Shown here: positions 13,556 to 20,633 of the stretch, one piece after another | Layout of the letters: every line of letters begins with the position of its first letter | Numbering within the stretch: position 1 is the stretch's first letter | Source: a virus | Virus record (IMG/VR): IMGVR_UViG_3300027797_000164 | Span: 1-21,602 of that record | Length of the DNA: 21,602 bases | Direction: 5' to 3' (one strand) | Made by a program: the position numbers and the translations under genes | The notes under the pieces: generated by a model | Told to the model about the DNA's origin: nothing | What the model saw: the letters and a program-made list of their open reading frames with translations, nothing else | Databases searched by the model: none

Positions 13556-13587
13556 AAAAAAGGTCATATTACTATGACCTTTTTTTT
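13556..13587. terminator. strong bidirectional terminator
   Basis: A perfect 13-bp stem (13556-13568 with 13573-13585), loop TTAC, A run on one side and T run on the other. It serves the plus gene ending at 13536 and the minus gene ending at 13586. Confidence 0.92.
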
Positions 13588-14602
13588 ATCTCTGATAATT
13601 TAATATTTGGGTAATTACTTGTTGTTCTTCATCAGGGGTTAAACCGTGAATGTCTCTATGAGTATCGAACCAATCATTAACAACAACTTCCATTGGTACT
13701 TTTCTTAACTTTGAAAGTCGTTTAAATCCTTGATATTGTGCAGGAATTTCGTGTTCCTGAGTGTAATATTCTATGGGGGTGTCAGGTTCTTGTTCAACTC
13801 TATCAAATTCCCCGTGATATTCTTGTTTAGAATGTTCCATTTCGTGAGCCAAGACCTCATTTAATTCTCCGGCCAATTCGTATAGTTGTTTTGTTATCGT
13901 ATTTGGGTTGTATTCGATACCAATTTCAATAACATCGTCATCGGGTGAATAGTAACCATCAACTCTATACCCCCCAATAACATCATTAGTTTTCAATGTC
14001 AATTCTACAGAATACGTTTGTTTTGTATTTAAAAACTCATATTCGTGTTCACCGGTAATATCTTCAGGTAAATAAACACTACCTTCTTTTTTCTGTTTTA
14101 CAGTATTAAGGATGTCTTTAACGATAGTTCTAATTGCTAGTCGATTCATACGAATTTCATTTAATTGTTTTGTGTCCAACTCAAGTTCTGACGAATATAC
14201 TAAAATTTGTTCAATTTTAAAATGTTTAATTTGTAATGGTTCTAAAAATTCTAAAATTTCTTGTTCAATTTGTCCTAACATATACAATTGGTTCGTTAAA
14301 TCCATAATATCCATAATACCATTATTCTCATTAAAGTCAAAATTGCTCTCTTTAAAAAGAGTAAGGACTTTTTTAAATGTTTCATTTAAATTAAAGATGG
14401 TTACGGAAATTGTGTAAAATTCAGTCCAATCACCAATTCTTACCATTTTTTTATTTTTGGGTAAAAATTGGAACATATAATCAAATGAATAATAATCTTT
14501 TTTAAATTTAAAATGTTTTTTAACTAATCTTTTATTGATGTTATCAATAACCTTTTTTGGTAAAACTTTATTTACAGTTTTTATGTCTTTTTTGTCGTCC
14601 AT
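13586..14602 (-). CDS. HExxH zinc metallopeptidase-like protein, 338 residues
   Basis: Residues 1-170 are helical and Lys-rich with no recognised fold. Residues 198-232 form a beta-rich piece (YRVDGYYSPDDDVIEIGIEYNP) leading into the active-site helix LAHEMEHSKQE with HEMEH at 253-257. Downstream, YYTQEHEIPAQYQGFK (residues 279-294) supplies the Glu expected as third zinc ligand, as in other phage-encoded peptidases with an 'E-IPA' segment after HExxH. The C-terminal tail is helical. The enzyme may process phage or host proteins. A TATTTATA box is 18 nt upstream, so it is probably expressed late with the virion genes. Assignment to a named peptidase family needs a profile search. Confidence 0.78.
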   Translation of the reverse strand: MDDKKDIKTVNKVLPKKVIDNINKRLVKKHFKFKKDYYSFDYMFQFLPKNKKMVRIGDWTEFYTISVTIFNLNETFKKVLTLFKESNFDFNENNGIMDIMDLTNQLYMLGQIEQEILEFLEPLQIKHFKIEQILVYSSELELDTKQLNEIRMNRLAIRTIVKDILNTVKQKKEGSVYLPEDITGEHEYEFLNTKQTYSVELTLKTNDVIGGYRVDGYYSPDDDVIEIGIEYNPNTITKQLYELAGELNEVLAHEMEHSKQEYHGEFDRVEQEPDTPIEYYTQEHEIPAQYQGFKRLSKLRKVPMEVVVNDWFDTHRDIHGLTPDEEQQVITQILNYQR

Positions 14603-14620
14603 ATCTTAATTCAATATACT

Positions 14621-14641
14621 TATAAATACCAAATATGGTAT
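14621..14641 (-). promoter_or_regulatory. late-type box with adjoining inverted repeat
   Basis: TATTTATA (14621-14628) 18 nt before ATG at 14602. Just upstream on the minus strand ATACCA/TGGTAT (14624-14641) forms a 6-bp inverted repeat that overlaps the box and could be an operator shared with the divergent thioesterase gene at 14667. Confidence 0.45.
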
Positions 14642-14666
14642 TAAACTCAATCTCATTTATTTTTTT

Positions 14667-15077
14667 ATGGAATTAATATCAAGTCACCCGATTAAAAAGT
14701 CGGATTTAGGCTTTCACGGGAACCTATTCGGTGGGTCATTATTGAAGTGGATTGATTCGGCAGCTGCGGGATATGCGATGCAACTATGTGATACACCAAG
14801 AATGGTTACTGTCTCAATCGACAAATGTAATTTTGAAAAACCTGCTAAGGAAAATCAATTGTTAAAAATTTATGGTTACCCATCAAGAATTGGGAATACC
14901 TCAATAACAATTTATATGGAGGCTAGGTCACATAATGTTTACACCGGTAAACAAGAATTAGTGTTGAAAACAAATATCACGTTTGTTAGGATTGATGACA
15001 CAGGTTCCCCAATTCCAATAAGTGACAGAGTTAAAAATAAGATTAATAAGATACTCGAAGAGGTTGTATTAGTCTAA
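14667..15077 (+). CDS. acyl-CoA thioesterase, hotdog fold
   Basis: A 136-residue single-domain hotdog protein of the YciA/acyl-CoA thioesterase type, which hydrolyses acyl-CoA to CoA and free acid. The family hallmark HGNLFGGSLLKWIDSAAAGYA (residues 17-37) is complete, with Asn19 and Asp30 in the expected active-site positions, followed by VTVSID, FEKPAKENQLLKIYGYPSRIGNTSI and a terminal FVRIDDTGSPIP. Its length is normal for the family. There is no signal peptide, so it acts in the cytoplasm. It is alone on the plus strand between minus genes and overlaps the end of the 15069 gene by 9 bp. In a phage-like setting it would be an auxiliary metabolic gene that could change lipid or CoA pools; that role is inference. 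Confidence 0.88.
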   Translation: MELISSHPIKKSDLGFHGNLFGGSLLKWIDSAAAGYAMQLCDTPRMVTVSIDKCNFEKPAKENQLLKIYGYPSRIGNTSITIYMEARSHNVYTGKQELVLKTNITFVRIDDTGSPIPISDRVKNKINKILEEVVLV

Positions 15078-16247
15078 GAAATGAACCTTAATTTTAAGTT
15101 CTGACGAACCTTTAATGACTCTATGATAAACACCTTCAGGGATTACAATTTGTGTCCCTGGTGTTAATCTTTTTGGTAATTCATTATCAAATTGAATCTC
15201 CCATCCATCACCCTCAATAACTTCAACCAATCTATCTTCACGGTCTCGATGCCATTTTAATTCCTCATCATCAACACTTTCACTAAAAATTCTAATTTTA
15301 CAATCCTCGGTTATGATTTCATCGTAAGGTTCTTCTTTTTTCTTTGTAAATAAATGAAGTAATACAATTAATATCGAACCACCCGGTAACATAAATAAAC
15401 CGGCCATCCCTAACCTCTTTGCGGTTCTTTTAAAAACTAATTTTAACTCGTTAGATATTTGTTCACGTTCTTCTTTTGATAGATTTTTTTTCTTAGTAAC
15501 TAAATGTTTAAATGCTAGTTTAGCGTCGTCACTAGAATTTTTTAATTCTTCCTTAAATGTGGTTTTTATTCTATCGGTGTTTTTCTTAATTAAACTAATC
15601 GTGTCGTCAACCTTATTTTCATTTATTTCTTCATCTGAATTATCCGTATCCAATTCTTCAACATCCATATGTAATGAAAACCCTTCAAACTCATCATATT
15701 TTTTGACTATACGGGTTAAAGCAATATTAAGTGTTTTCTCCGCAGCTTTTATAAGTAAATCGTTATTTGGTTCAATTGTGTTTAACCTAACAATAACTCT
15801 AGCGGTCATCTTATCCATACCTACCCAATTAGTATTTTCAGGCCCAACAAATTCTACTTCAAAATAAGAATCCTTAGAATCATATCCTGACAAATAATTC
15901 TCCAATTCGGTTTTAAAATCTTCCGATAATGAAACTAATGAATCAAATCTTTCAGGAACATCTGTATTATAATATATTCGGTAATTAATTGAATTAACAA
16001 GTCTACTCATTCGTGCTAATTCACGAATTTTAGAATTAAAAACTTCTTCGTTTTTGTGAGCTTCCCAAAACCAATTAGAGTTTATATAAATGTCGAATCT
16101 TGGTTTTTCATTATATACGTCATACAATTCGTGAATTAATTCAACTCTTGGTAAGTCATTAATCACAACATTTAATTCTTTACTAGTTAATTTAATCGCG
16201 TATTTTATATATTTTTCAAATATATTTTTAACTTGTTCTTTTTCCAT
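15069..16247 (-). CDS. multidomain protein with LETM1-like segment and C-terminal cupin
   Basis: A 392-residue protein. Residues 1-205 form an unrecognised alpha/beta region. Residues about 215-305 are a charged helical stretch followed by GMAGLFMLPGGSILIVLLHLF (residues 280-300), a hydrophobic helix with the LPGGS turn typical of LETM1-like proteins. Residues 310-330 are a Ser/Asp linker and 331-392 a cupin: WHRDRED, IEGDGWEIQFD and TPGTQIVIPEGVYHRV, with His333 and His375 as possible metal ligands. Only part of the first cupin motif is conserved. It begins one base after the stop of the 16249 gene, so the two form an operon. The combination of a membrane helix and a cupin is odd; no function is assigned. 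Confidence 0.7.
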   Translation of the reverse strand: MEKEQVKNIFEKYIKYAIKLTSKELNVVINDLPRVELIHELYDVYNEKPRFDIYINSNWFWEAHKNEEVFNSKIRELARMSRLVNSINYRIYYNTDVPERFDSLVSLSEDFKTELENYLSGYDSKDSYFEVEFVGPENTNWVGMDKMTARVIVRLNTIEPNNDLLIKAAEKTLNIALTRIVKKYDEFEGFSLHMDVEELDTDNSDEEINENKVDDTISLIKKNTDRIKTTFKEELKNSSDDAKLAFKHLVTKKKNLSKEEREQISNELKLVFKRTAKRLGMAGLFMLPGGSILIVLLHLFTKKKEEPYDEIITEDCKIRIFSESVDDEELKWHRDREDRLVEVIEGDGWEIQFDNELPKRLTPGTQIVIPEGVYHRVIKGSSELKIKVHFLD

Positions 16248-16248
16248 A

Positions 16249-17640
16249 TTACCAATTTCTTGAAGATTTTAATCCTAATTTTTTTGCGTATCTACCAACA
16301 TTACAACTCCAATATCCTGCCATTGTTCTATCAGTCTTTTGGTCGCAATTATGTCTTGCTCTAAATGATTTTGCGGCTTTCTTATTATTATTTTTAACTC
16401 TTAAATTGGGGTCACCAAAAGTAACTTTCTTAACAGTTCCTTTACCTGTCTTAACATATACCGCGAATTTCTTTGGTCCACCTGGTGTTCTAAAAGGACT
16501 ACCTAATTTCACATTCTTACCTCGGTGTAATGCTTCATTAATCGAACCCTCCAATTCTTCGTGTTTGAATACTTCCGAATCAAAATCTCGACTTTCAATC
16601 GGCGCATATTCGAATGTGAAAGTGTCTCGACCAAATGGGTCACGGTCATCAATATCAATTCTTTCTAAATCTTTTTTGAAGTAGTAAGGTTTATTTTTAT
16701 TAATAAAAACAAAATAATCAAAATCTAAATCTAAAAATCTTTTGAAATGTGGAACACCGGTAACTCTAAAATGTCTAATAGAAGTTTTAAACAGAATATT
16801 ATATATATTACCCATTAAGAATAATTTAGTAATACCATCAAATGTTATACTAAAGTATCTCATAGACCCCATTTTTTTAATGATTTTTACTACGTGGTCT
16901 TTATCTAAATTTAAATTCTCTCTAAGTTCAGTTTCCTCCTCACTTTCTTCCTCATACATTGGTGCGTCCAAATAAACTTCTTCACCACCCTCAAGGATTA
17001 CTTTTTTACCTAAATCAGACTCAACTAACCAACTATCTTCTTCATTTAATGTGATTAAATTTTTATTGTATAATTTTCTAACTTCATTAATGATGTTGAA
17101 GAAATTCTCAGAATAAATTCTAAATACGTTTTCAGATAATGAAATTTCATTTTCTAAATGATATTTTAACTCCGTAGAAACATTAACTTTTTCAGTTAAT
17201 TTCATAGGTGTCTTTTTACCCCATTTTTCACCTTTACCTTTGGTCCCACAAGCCGACGGTGTTGGTCTACAAGCCGGATATTTTGACCTATCCTCACCTT
17301 CACTTCTACCACAAGACTTACAAGTTTTTTTACCACTGGAATCTGTACGACAAGTGTTACAGTCAACCCAACCTTGTGATTTGCCTTTACCCCCTTGTCT
17401 TGAAAACCATCCGTGTAATCCTGATTCCTTTTCTTTACTGTAGTCAGTCTTTTTTGCTTCATCAATTGGTTCAACTTCTTCTTTCCAAATTTTACCTTGA
17501 CGACATTTAACTACCGCACCTGACGCATACGCTGATGGCCAAGTATCATATTTTTGTTTGGCTAATCTAACACATCTATCGTCCTTTTTTTTCTTGTTAG
17601 ATTCATTAAGGACCTCATATATTAATTTATCAATATTCAT
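16249..17640 (-). CDS. Cys-rich multidomain phage protein, 463 residues
   Basis: The N-terminus MNIDKLIYEVLNES carries the hydrophobic-x-Glu motif (LIYE, VLNES). Three modules follow that resemble segments seen in hypothetical proteins of marine T4-like phages. Residues 21-52 have WPSAYASGAVVKCR. Residues 74-131 have GLHGWFSRQGGKGKSQGW and cysteines at 94, 97, 107, 110, 124 and 131 with YPACRPTPSAC, probably zinc-binding (DUF5872-like, from memory). Residues 385-457 have KKFAVYV, VTFGDPN, SFRARHNCD and AGYWSCNVGRYAK. The middle (about 145-370) is acidic and has several more hydrophobic-x-Glu sites. A late-type box lies 17 nt upstream and the cupin gene follows directly. It is probably a virion or assembly protein. 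Confidence 0.75.
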   Translation of the reverse strand: MNIDKLIYEVLNESNKKKKDDRCVRLAKQKYDTWPSAYASGAVVKCRQGKIWKEEVEPIDEAKKTDYSKEKESGLHGWFSRQGGKGKSQGWVDCNTCRTDSSGKKTCKSCGRSEGEDRSKYPACRPTPSACGTKGKGEKWGKKTPMKLTEKVNVSTELKYHLENEISLSENVFRIYSENFFNIINEVRKLYNKNLITLNEEDSWLVESDLGKKVILEGGEEVYLDAPMYEEESEEETELRENLNLDKDHVVKIIKKMGSMRYFSITFDGITKLFLMGNIYNILFKTSIRHFRVTGVPHFKRFLDLDFDYFVFINKNKPYYFKKDLERIDIDDRDPFGRDTFTFEYAPIESRDFDSEVFKHEELEGSINEALHRGKNVKLGSPFRTPGGPKKFAVYVKTGKGTVKKVTFGDPNLRVKNNNKKAAKSFRARHNCDQKTDRTMAGYWSCNVGRYAKKLGLKSSRNW

Positions 17641-17646
17641 ACTTGA

Positions 17647-17677
17647 TTGTTTTATTAAATAAATATCCCTATCTTTG
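17647..17677 (+). promoter_or_regulatory. host-type promoter giving a leaderless kinase message
   Basis: TTG (17647-17649), a 20-nt spacer and TATCTTTG (17670-17677), then four bases and ATG at 17682. The start site of such promoters normally falls a few bases after the box, i.e. at the A of the ATG. Confidence 0.6.
17658..17665 (-). promoter_or_regulatory. late-type promoter box (variant TATTTATT)
   Basis: On the minus strand, 17 nt before ATG at 17640, followed by TAATAAAAC. It overlaps the divergent host-type promoter of the kinase gene, so the two may compete. Confidence 0.5.
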
Positions 17678-17681
17678 GGTT

Positions 17682-18086
17682 ATGAATAATAAATATCTAT
17701 ATATCCTAAGAGGTTTACCAGGAGCGGGTAAAAGTACATTAGCAAGAACTATCGGAGCCGTTTATTTTGAGGCTGATATGTTTTTTTTGGAAGGTAAAGA
17801 ATATAAATTTAACCCAACCAAATTAAAGGACGCGCACGCTTGGTGTCAAAACCAAGTTAGAATATCTATGAAGAATTCCGATTCAAAATTGGGGGATAGT
17901 AAAATTGCCGTTGCAAATACTTTTACACAAGAATGGGAAATGCAACCATATATTGATATGGCGAAAGAATATGGGTTTACCGTATTTACGTTGGTGGTTG
18001 AAAATCGTCACGGTGGAACAAATGTTCACAACGTTCCCGAAGAAGTAATTGATAAAATGAAAGAAAGATTTGAAATTAAATTATGA
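17682..18086 (+). CDS. P-loop kinase (AAA_33-like)
   Basis: A 134-residue P-loop protein. An in-frame ATG exists at 17643 but the promoter box lies inside that extension, so the start is MNNKYLYILRG at 17682. The Walker A motif is GLPGAGKST at residues 11-19. ADMFF (about residues 31-35) is the usual acidic site after strand 2, and NTFTQEWEM at about 86-94 is the typical substrate-side segment of AAA_33/polynucleotide-kinase-like enzymes. The C-terminal segment VVENRHGGTNVHNVPEEVID fits the lid region of phage Pnk-like kinases. The product probably phosphorylates a small molecule or nucleic-acid end; the substrate is not visible. Its stop overlaps the next gene as ATGA, so translation is coupled. 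Confidence 0.85.
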   Translation: MNNKYLYILRGLPGAGKSTLARTIGAVYFEADMFFLEGKEYKFNPTKLKDAHAWCQNQVRISMKNSDSKLGDSKIAVANTFTQEWEMQPYIDMAKEYGFTVFTLVVENRHGGTNVHNVPEEVIDKMKERFEIKL

Positions 18087-18313
18087 AACTAATTAATATA
18101 TTTTTTAAAACTGTCCAAATATATATTGCACTTAAAATATGTGCGGCATTGTACTTGGTACATTACTTACCTAAACAACATTCAATAGATAGTGTAATAT
18201 GGTGGGTTTCTGTATTAATACTTGATATGTGGTTAAATTTAGTCGTATTCAGTGATGATACGGTTAATATCACTATTAAAGAACCTGAGAAGACTGATGA
18301 CGAAAAAGAATAA
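18083..18313 (+). CDS. small membrane protein, 76 residues
   Basis: Its ATG overlaps the kinase stop (ATGA). Two hydrophobic helices are visible, about residues 8-29 (FKTVQIYIALKICAALYLVHYL) and 39-57 (VIWWVSVLILDMWLNLVVF), followed by an acidic cytoplasmic-type tail (EPEKTDDEKE). It is not recognised. Co-translation with a kinase suggests a shared transcript but not necessarily shared function. The convergent 18314 gene ends one base away. Confidence 0.65.
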   Translation: MKLINIFFKTVQIYIALKICAALYLVHYLPKQHSIDSVIWWVSVLILDMWLNLVVFSDDTVNITIKEPEKTDDEKE

Positions 18314-18532
18314 TTATTTAGAACGACTTCGAAATAAGAAATATAATCCAAAGAGTAATCCCGAAATACAATATAATACGAGATTTGCTTTCATTAAACT
18401 TCCTGTTAGAGTAATAAGATAATATTGAACCACGTCGAACCCGAAAGGATTGAAAAACATCGCTAACACAAGACATTTTACTGCCAGATTTTCCATAAAG
18501 ATTTTCTTCCAAGTCTTGATTTGTTTCCCCAT
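18314..18532 (-). CDS. small membrane protein, 72 residues
   Basis: An N-terminal basic stretch (KQIKTWKKIF) followed by hydrophobic helices at about residues 15-36 and 38-67 and a closing RSRSK, all typical of a small inner-membrane protein; holin or superinfection-type roles are possible but not shown. A longer frame in another register (start 18566) covers the same bases but reads less like a protein. No clear promoter is visible. It converges with the 18083 gene. Confidence 0.55.
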   Translation of the reverse strand: MGKQIKTWKKIFMENLAVKCLVLAMFFNPFGFDVVQYYLITLTGSLMKANLVLYCISGLLFGLYFLFRSRSK

Positions 18533-18601
18533 CGTCCATAGATTTTAATTTAAGATTTATGCACATAATCGCATTTTCTTGTCTAAATATAAATACGTTA
18601 A

Positions 18602-18609
18602 TATTTATA
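18602..18609 (+). promoter_or_regulatory. late-type promoter box
   Basis: TATTTATA 23 nt before ATG at 18633. The inverse TATAAATA also occurs just upstream (near 18588). Confidence 0.45.
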
Positions 18610-18632
18610 AAAGAATACTAAAAAATTCTATT

Positions 18633-19160
18633 ATGAAAAGATATATTATCGACGAAAACAAACTTCGTGAAACAATACGTAAAAGATTACTTGAACAATC
18701 TTCTAGTGAAGAAAAACAAGAAGAACAAAAACCAAGATGTTTAACTAACAACATAATCCCATTGGACCATATTGTTGGTAAAGTTAATGACGTTCAAACA
18801 TACGCACCCGGTGTAACTAAAAGAGGTGGTGGAATTAACTCAATGGTGGATACTTTAGGTATTTTAAATAACCTTAGATTGTTTAAAGACATATCTGATG
18901 GTGGGTCTCATTTATCATATGAAATGATGAACCATTTAAATCAATATCGTAACAAAAACTATTATGATGAAACAACAGGTAATTGTCATAAGGCGATAGA
19001 TAAAGTGGTTGAGTTGTATAAAGAACACGAACACGGTACAGAATTAGTTAAAGACATAGAACGTGTATTAAATCTTCAAACTAAAGATGATGAGTTAACA
19101 CCATCTTCAAGAGCAAAAGAATATTTGAAACAATGTTTAAACCTTATCAAAGGTAAATAA
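18633..19160 (+). CDS. protein with Glu-motif leader, 175 residues
   Basis: The frame opens at an ATG at 18579, but the start MKRYIIDENKLRE at 18633 follows the late-type box and gives the shared N-terminal motif, with LLEQSSSEE at about residues 19-27 as a second possible cleavage site. The mature part is helical and charged, with GVTKRGGGINSMVDTLGILNN near 60-80 and a NCHKAIDKVVELYKEHEHG segment near 114-132. There is no membrane helix or known domain. A strong terminator follows. By its leader it belongs with the candidate head-packaged proteins; its function after delivery is unknown. Confidence 0.7.
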   Translation: MKRYIIDENKLRETIRKRLLEQSSSEEKQEEQKPRCLTNNIIPLDHIVGKVNDVQTYAPGVTKRGGGINSMVDTLGILNNLRLFKDISDGGSHLSYEMMNHLNQYRNKNYYDETTGNCHKAIDKVVELYKEHEHGTELVKDIERVLNLQTKDDELTPSSRAKEYLKQCLNLIKGK

Positions 19161-19199
19161 AAAAATCCGATTAGGACCGTTACCGTTATGGTGACACTT

Positions 19200-19232
19200 A
19201 AAGGGGAAGGTTCGCTACCATTCCCCTTTTTT
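19200..19232 (+). terminator. rho-independent terminator
   Basis: Stem AAAGGGGAA-GGT / ACC-TTCCCCTTT with a 5-nt loop and one bulge, followed by T6, ending the 18633 unit. Confidence 0.9.
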
Positions 19233-19241
19233 AATGCGTGA

Positions 19242-19249
19242 TATTTATT
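19242..19249 (+). promoter_or_regulatory. late-type promoter box (variant TATTTATT)
   Basis: 13 nt before ATG at 19263, followed by AATAAAAAC as at the other late boxes. Confidence 0.5.
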
Positions 19250-19262
19250 AATAAAAACAGTT

Positions 19263-19544
19263 ATGAAACAAAAAATTAAATGGTTCTTTACCGAATTAAT
19301 GAATATGTATTCAGGTAAAAAGTCTTACTTCTCAAAAAAGAGAATTGAGTCAGGGATTGCGTTTGTAATCGCACAATGGGGGATGATATTTTTCTTATTA
19401 GAAAAACATTCAACATTAAGTATGGGTGAATTTGTTTTATGGGCAACAGTTGAATTCGCGGTTGCTGGTTGGATGGTGACTAAAATCCAAAAAGAAAAAG
19501 CAACAAATACAGAAAATACGGATGAAACAGAAAACCCTCAATAA
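19263..19544 (+). CDS. small membrane protein, 93 residues
   Basis: A basic N-terminus (MKQKIKWFF, YSGKKSYFSKKR), two hydrophobic helices at about residues 30-46 (IAFVIAQWGMIFFLLEK) and 57-73 (FVLWATVEFAVAGWMV), and an acidic C-terminal tail (NTENTDETENPQ). The family is not recognised. Similar two-helix genes occur downstream at 20634 and at the end of the window. The stop codon lies in the loop of its own terminator. A late-type box precedes it, so a lysis, tail-anchor or membrane role late in infection is plausible but unproven. Confidence 0.7.
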   Translation: MKQKIKWFFTELMNMYSGKKSYFSKKRIESGIAFVIAQWGMIFFLLEKHSTLSMGEFVLWATVEFAVAGWMVTKIQKEKATNTENTDETENPQ

Positions 19545-19557
19545 AGAGGGTTTTTTT
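19531..19557 (+). terminator. terminator overlapping the stop codon
   Basis: Stem AAAACCCTC/GAGGGTTTT (19531-19539, 19546-19554) with loop AATAAA that contains the stop codon of the 19263 gene, then a T run to 19557. Confidence 0.85.
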
Positions 19558-20080
19558 ATAACAAAAATTTAAGGATTTGTTCTTTAATTCCGGATTGTTT
19601 AATCCCCTCTTTCATTTTTTTAGTATGAACGAAGTTAGGTAAAGCACTTAAATCTAAATCATCAATAGTCACCCAATGTGTTACTTCAGGGTGGTTATTT
19701 AACCAATTGGTAATCTCAGTTACTCTGTTACTTTCTAAGTCACTCATTGTCTTTAAAACAACATTTGGCGTAAAATCAATTGGGGATTTAGTTACACCAT
19801 ACACTTTGAACATATCTTGTAATTGTTCCAAAGTACAATGTAGTTTCCAATCAGATGATACAACAATCTCAGCGTCAGTTAATTCCAACACCTCATTCAA
19901 TACTTTAACCGCTTTTGCGTTGAAGTTATCCATCTTGATATGTGCGGGAATTTTTGGGTCATTGACATACCCTTCACTTTCAGGGTTCGCCAATTTCCAT
20001 TTTTTAATCTTTTTAATGCGTCCACCCCACTCGGTAGATAAACACATTACACCATCGTTATCTAAAAATATTACTTTCAT
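19556..20080 (-). CDS. HAD-superfamily phosphatase-like protein (HAD_SAK-like)
   Basis: A 174-residue protein of the HAD fold. Motif I is FLDNDGVM with nucleophile Asp7 and acid/base Asp9; motif II is the VVSSDWK strand (Ser75/Ser76); the acidic motif IV is IDDLDL (Asp140, Asp141). NRVTEITNWL at about 118-127 matches the helix before it in HAD proteins linked to 'Swiss Army knife' RNA-repair systems. The cap is small. It probably removes phosphate from a nucleotide, nucleic-acid end or small molecule. It starts 3 bases after the stop of the 20084 gene, so both come from the promoter at 20571. Pairing with a kinase elsewhere in the window (17682) would fit end-healing, but that is inference. 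Confidence 0.82.
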   Translation of the reverse strand: MKVIFLDNDGVMCLSTEWGGRIKKIKKWKLANPESEGYVNDPKIPAHIKMDNFNAKAVKVLNEVLELTDAEIVVSSDWKLHCTLEQLQDMFKVYGVTKSPIDFTPNVVLKTMSDLESNRVTEITNWLNNHPEVTHWVTIDDLDLSALPNFVHTKKMKEGIKQSGIKEQILKFLL

Positions 20081-20083
20081 AAG

Positions 20084-20566
20084 TTATTTAATTTGGTATG
20101 CAAAATAAATTTCTTTTCTCAATTTTATTGCGTCTTCGTAGTTACCGATAACAACACCATTCTTAATTGTAAATGCGTGACCTTTAACTATGATGAAGAA
20201 TGTTCCTTCAGGATTCTTCTTAATGAATGTTCCAACAGTCATTTTTCTTTTAACAACCTCACCCTTTACTTTAACATCGTAATGTAATGCTCCGTATGTT
20301 CCACCAATCGGTTTAATTTTCTTGTAATTACAAGTATAACGAACTTCCGCTAATTTGTTAAGTGTTGCGAATGTACCACGAGTCCCTTGTCTTGGTTGTC
20401 TACCAAATTTCTCAGAGATTATCTTCCACGCTTTGTCATAAGGAATATCAAACGATGATGCGAATGCTCTTACAACACAATCATTAGTCTCTGATTTAGC
20501 GATTGATGAATCCTCGTATCCTTTAATCGCTTTAGATGTTATTTCGTAGGGTGCCTTTGTTTTCAT
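20084..20566 (-). CDS. cysteine-peptidase-like phage protein, 160 residues
   Basis: Residues 27-34 are ETNDCVVRA, with Cys30 at the start of a helix as in papain-like peptidases, followed by FDIPYDKAW and a GTRGTF segment. The second half has VGTFIKKNPEGTFFIIVKGHAFTIKNGVVIGN, with His130 in a strand and Asn142 shortly after, giving a Cys-His-Asn arrangement. Such NDCxVRA...GHAF proteins are widespread in phages and bacteria; peptidase activity has been guessed from this pattern rather than shown, as far as I know. The ATG follows the promoter box by four bases. It forms an operon with the HAD gene. Confidence 0.75.
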   Translation of the reverse strand: MKTKAPYEITSKAIKGYEDSSIAKSETNDCVVRAFASSFDIPYDKAWKIISEKFGRQPRQGTRGTFATLNKLAEVRYTCNYKKIKPIGGTYGALHYDVKVKGEVVKRKMTVGTFIKKNPEGTFFIIVKGHAFTIKNGVVIGNYEDAIKLRKEIYFAYQIK

Positions 20567-20570
20567 ATAT

Positions 20571-20599
20571 CAAAGATACAAAAATTTCTCAAAGTACAA
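20571..20599 (-). promoter_or_regulatory. host-type promoter giving a leaderless message
   Basis: Minus-strand TTG (20597-20599), an 18-nt spacer and TATCTTTG (20571-20578), then four bases and ATG at 20566. It would drive the 20566-19556 operon. Confidence 0.65.
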
Positions 20600-20633
20600 T
20601 AACCTTGGGGATAAATTTTTTGATATCTATTGA

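Noticed and set aside
18318-18566. 82-codon minus-strand frame
   Set aside because: It overlaps the 72-residue membrane protein in another register; the latter has coherent hydrophobic helices with a basic start and end.
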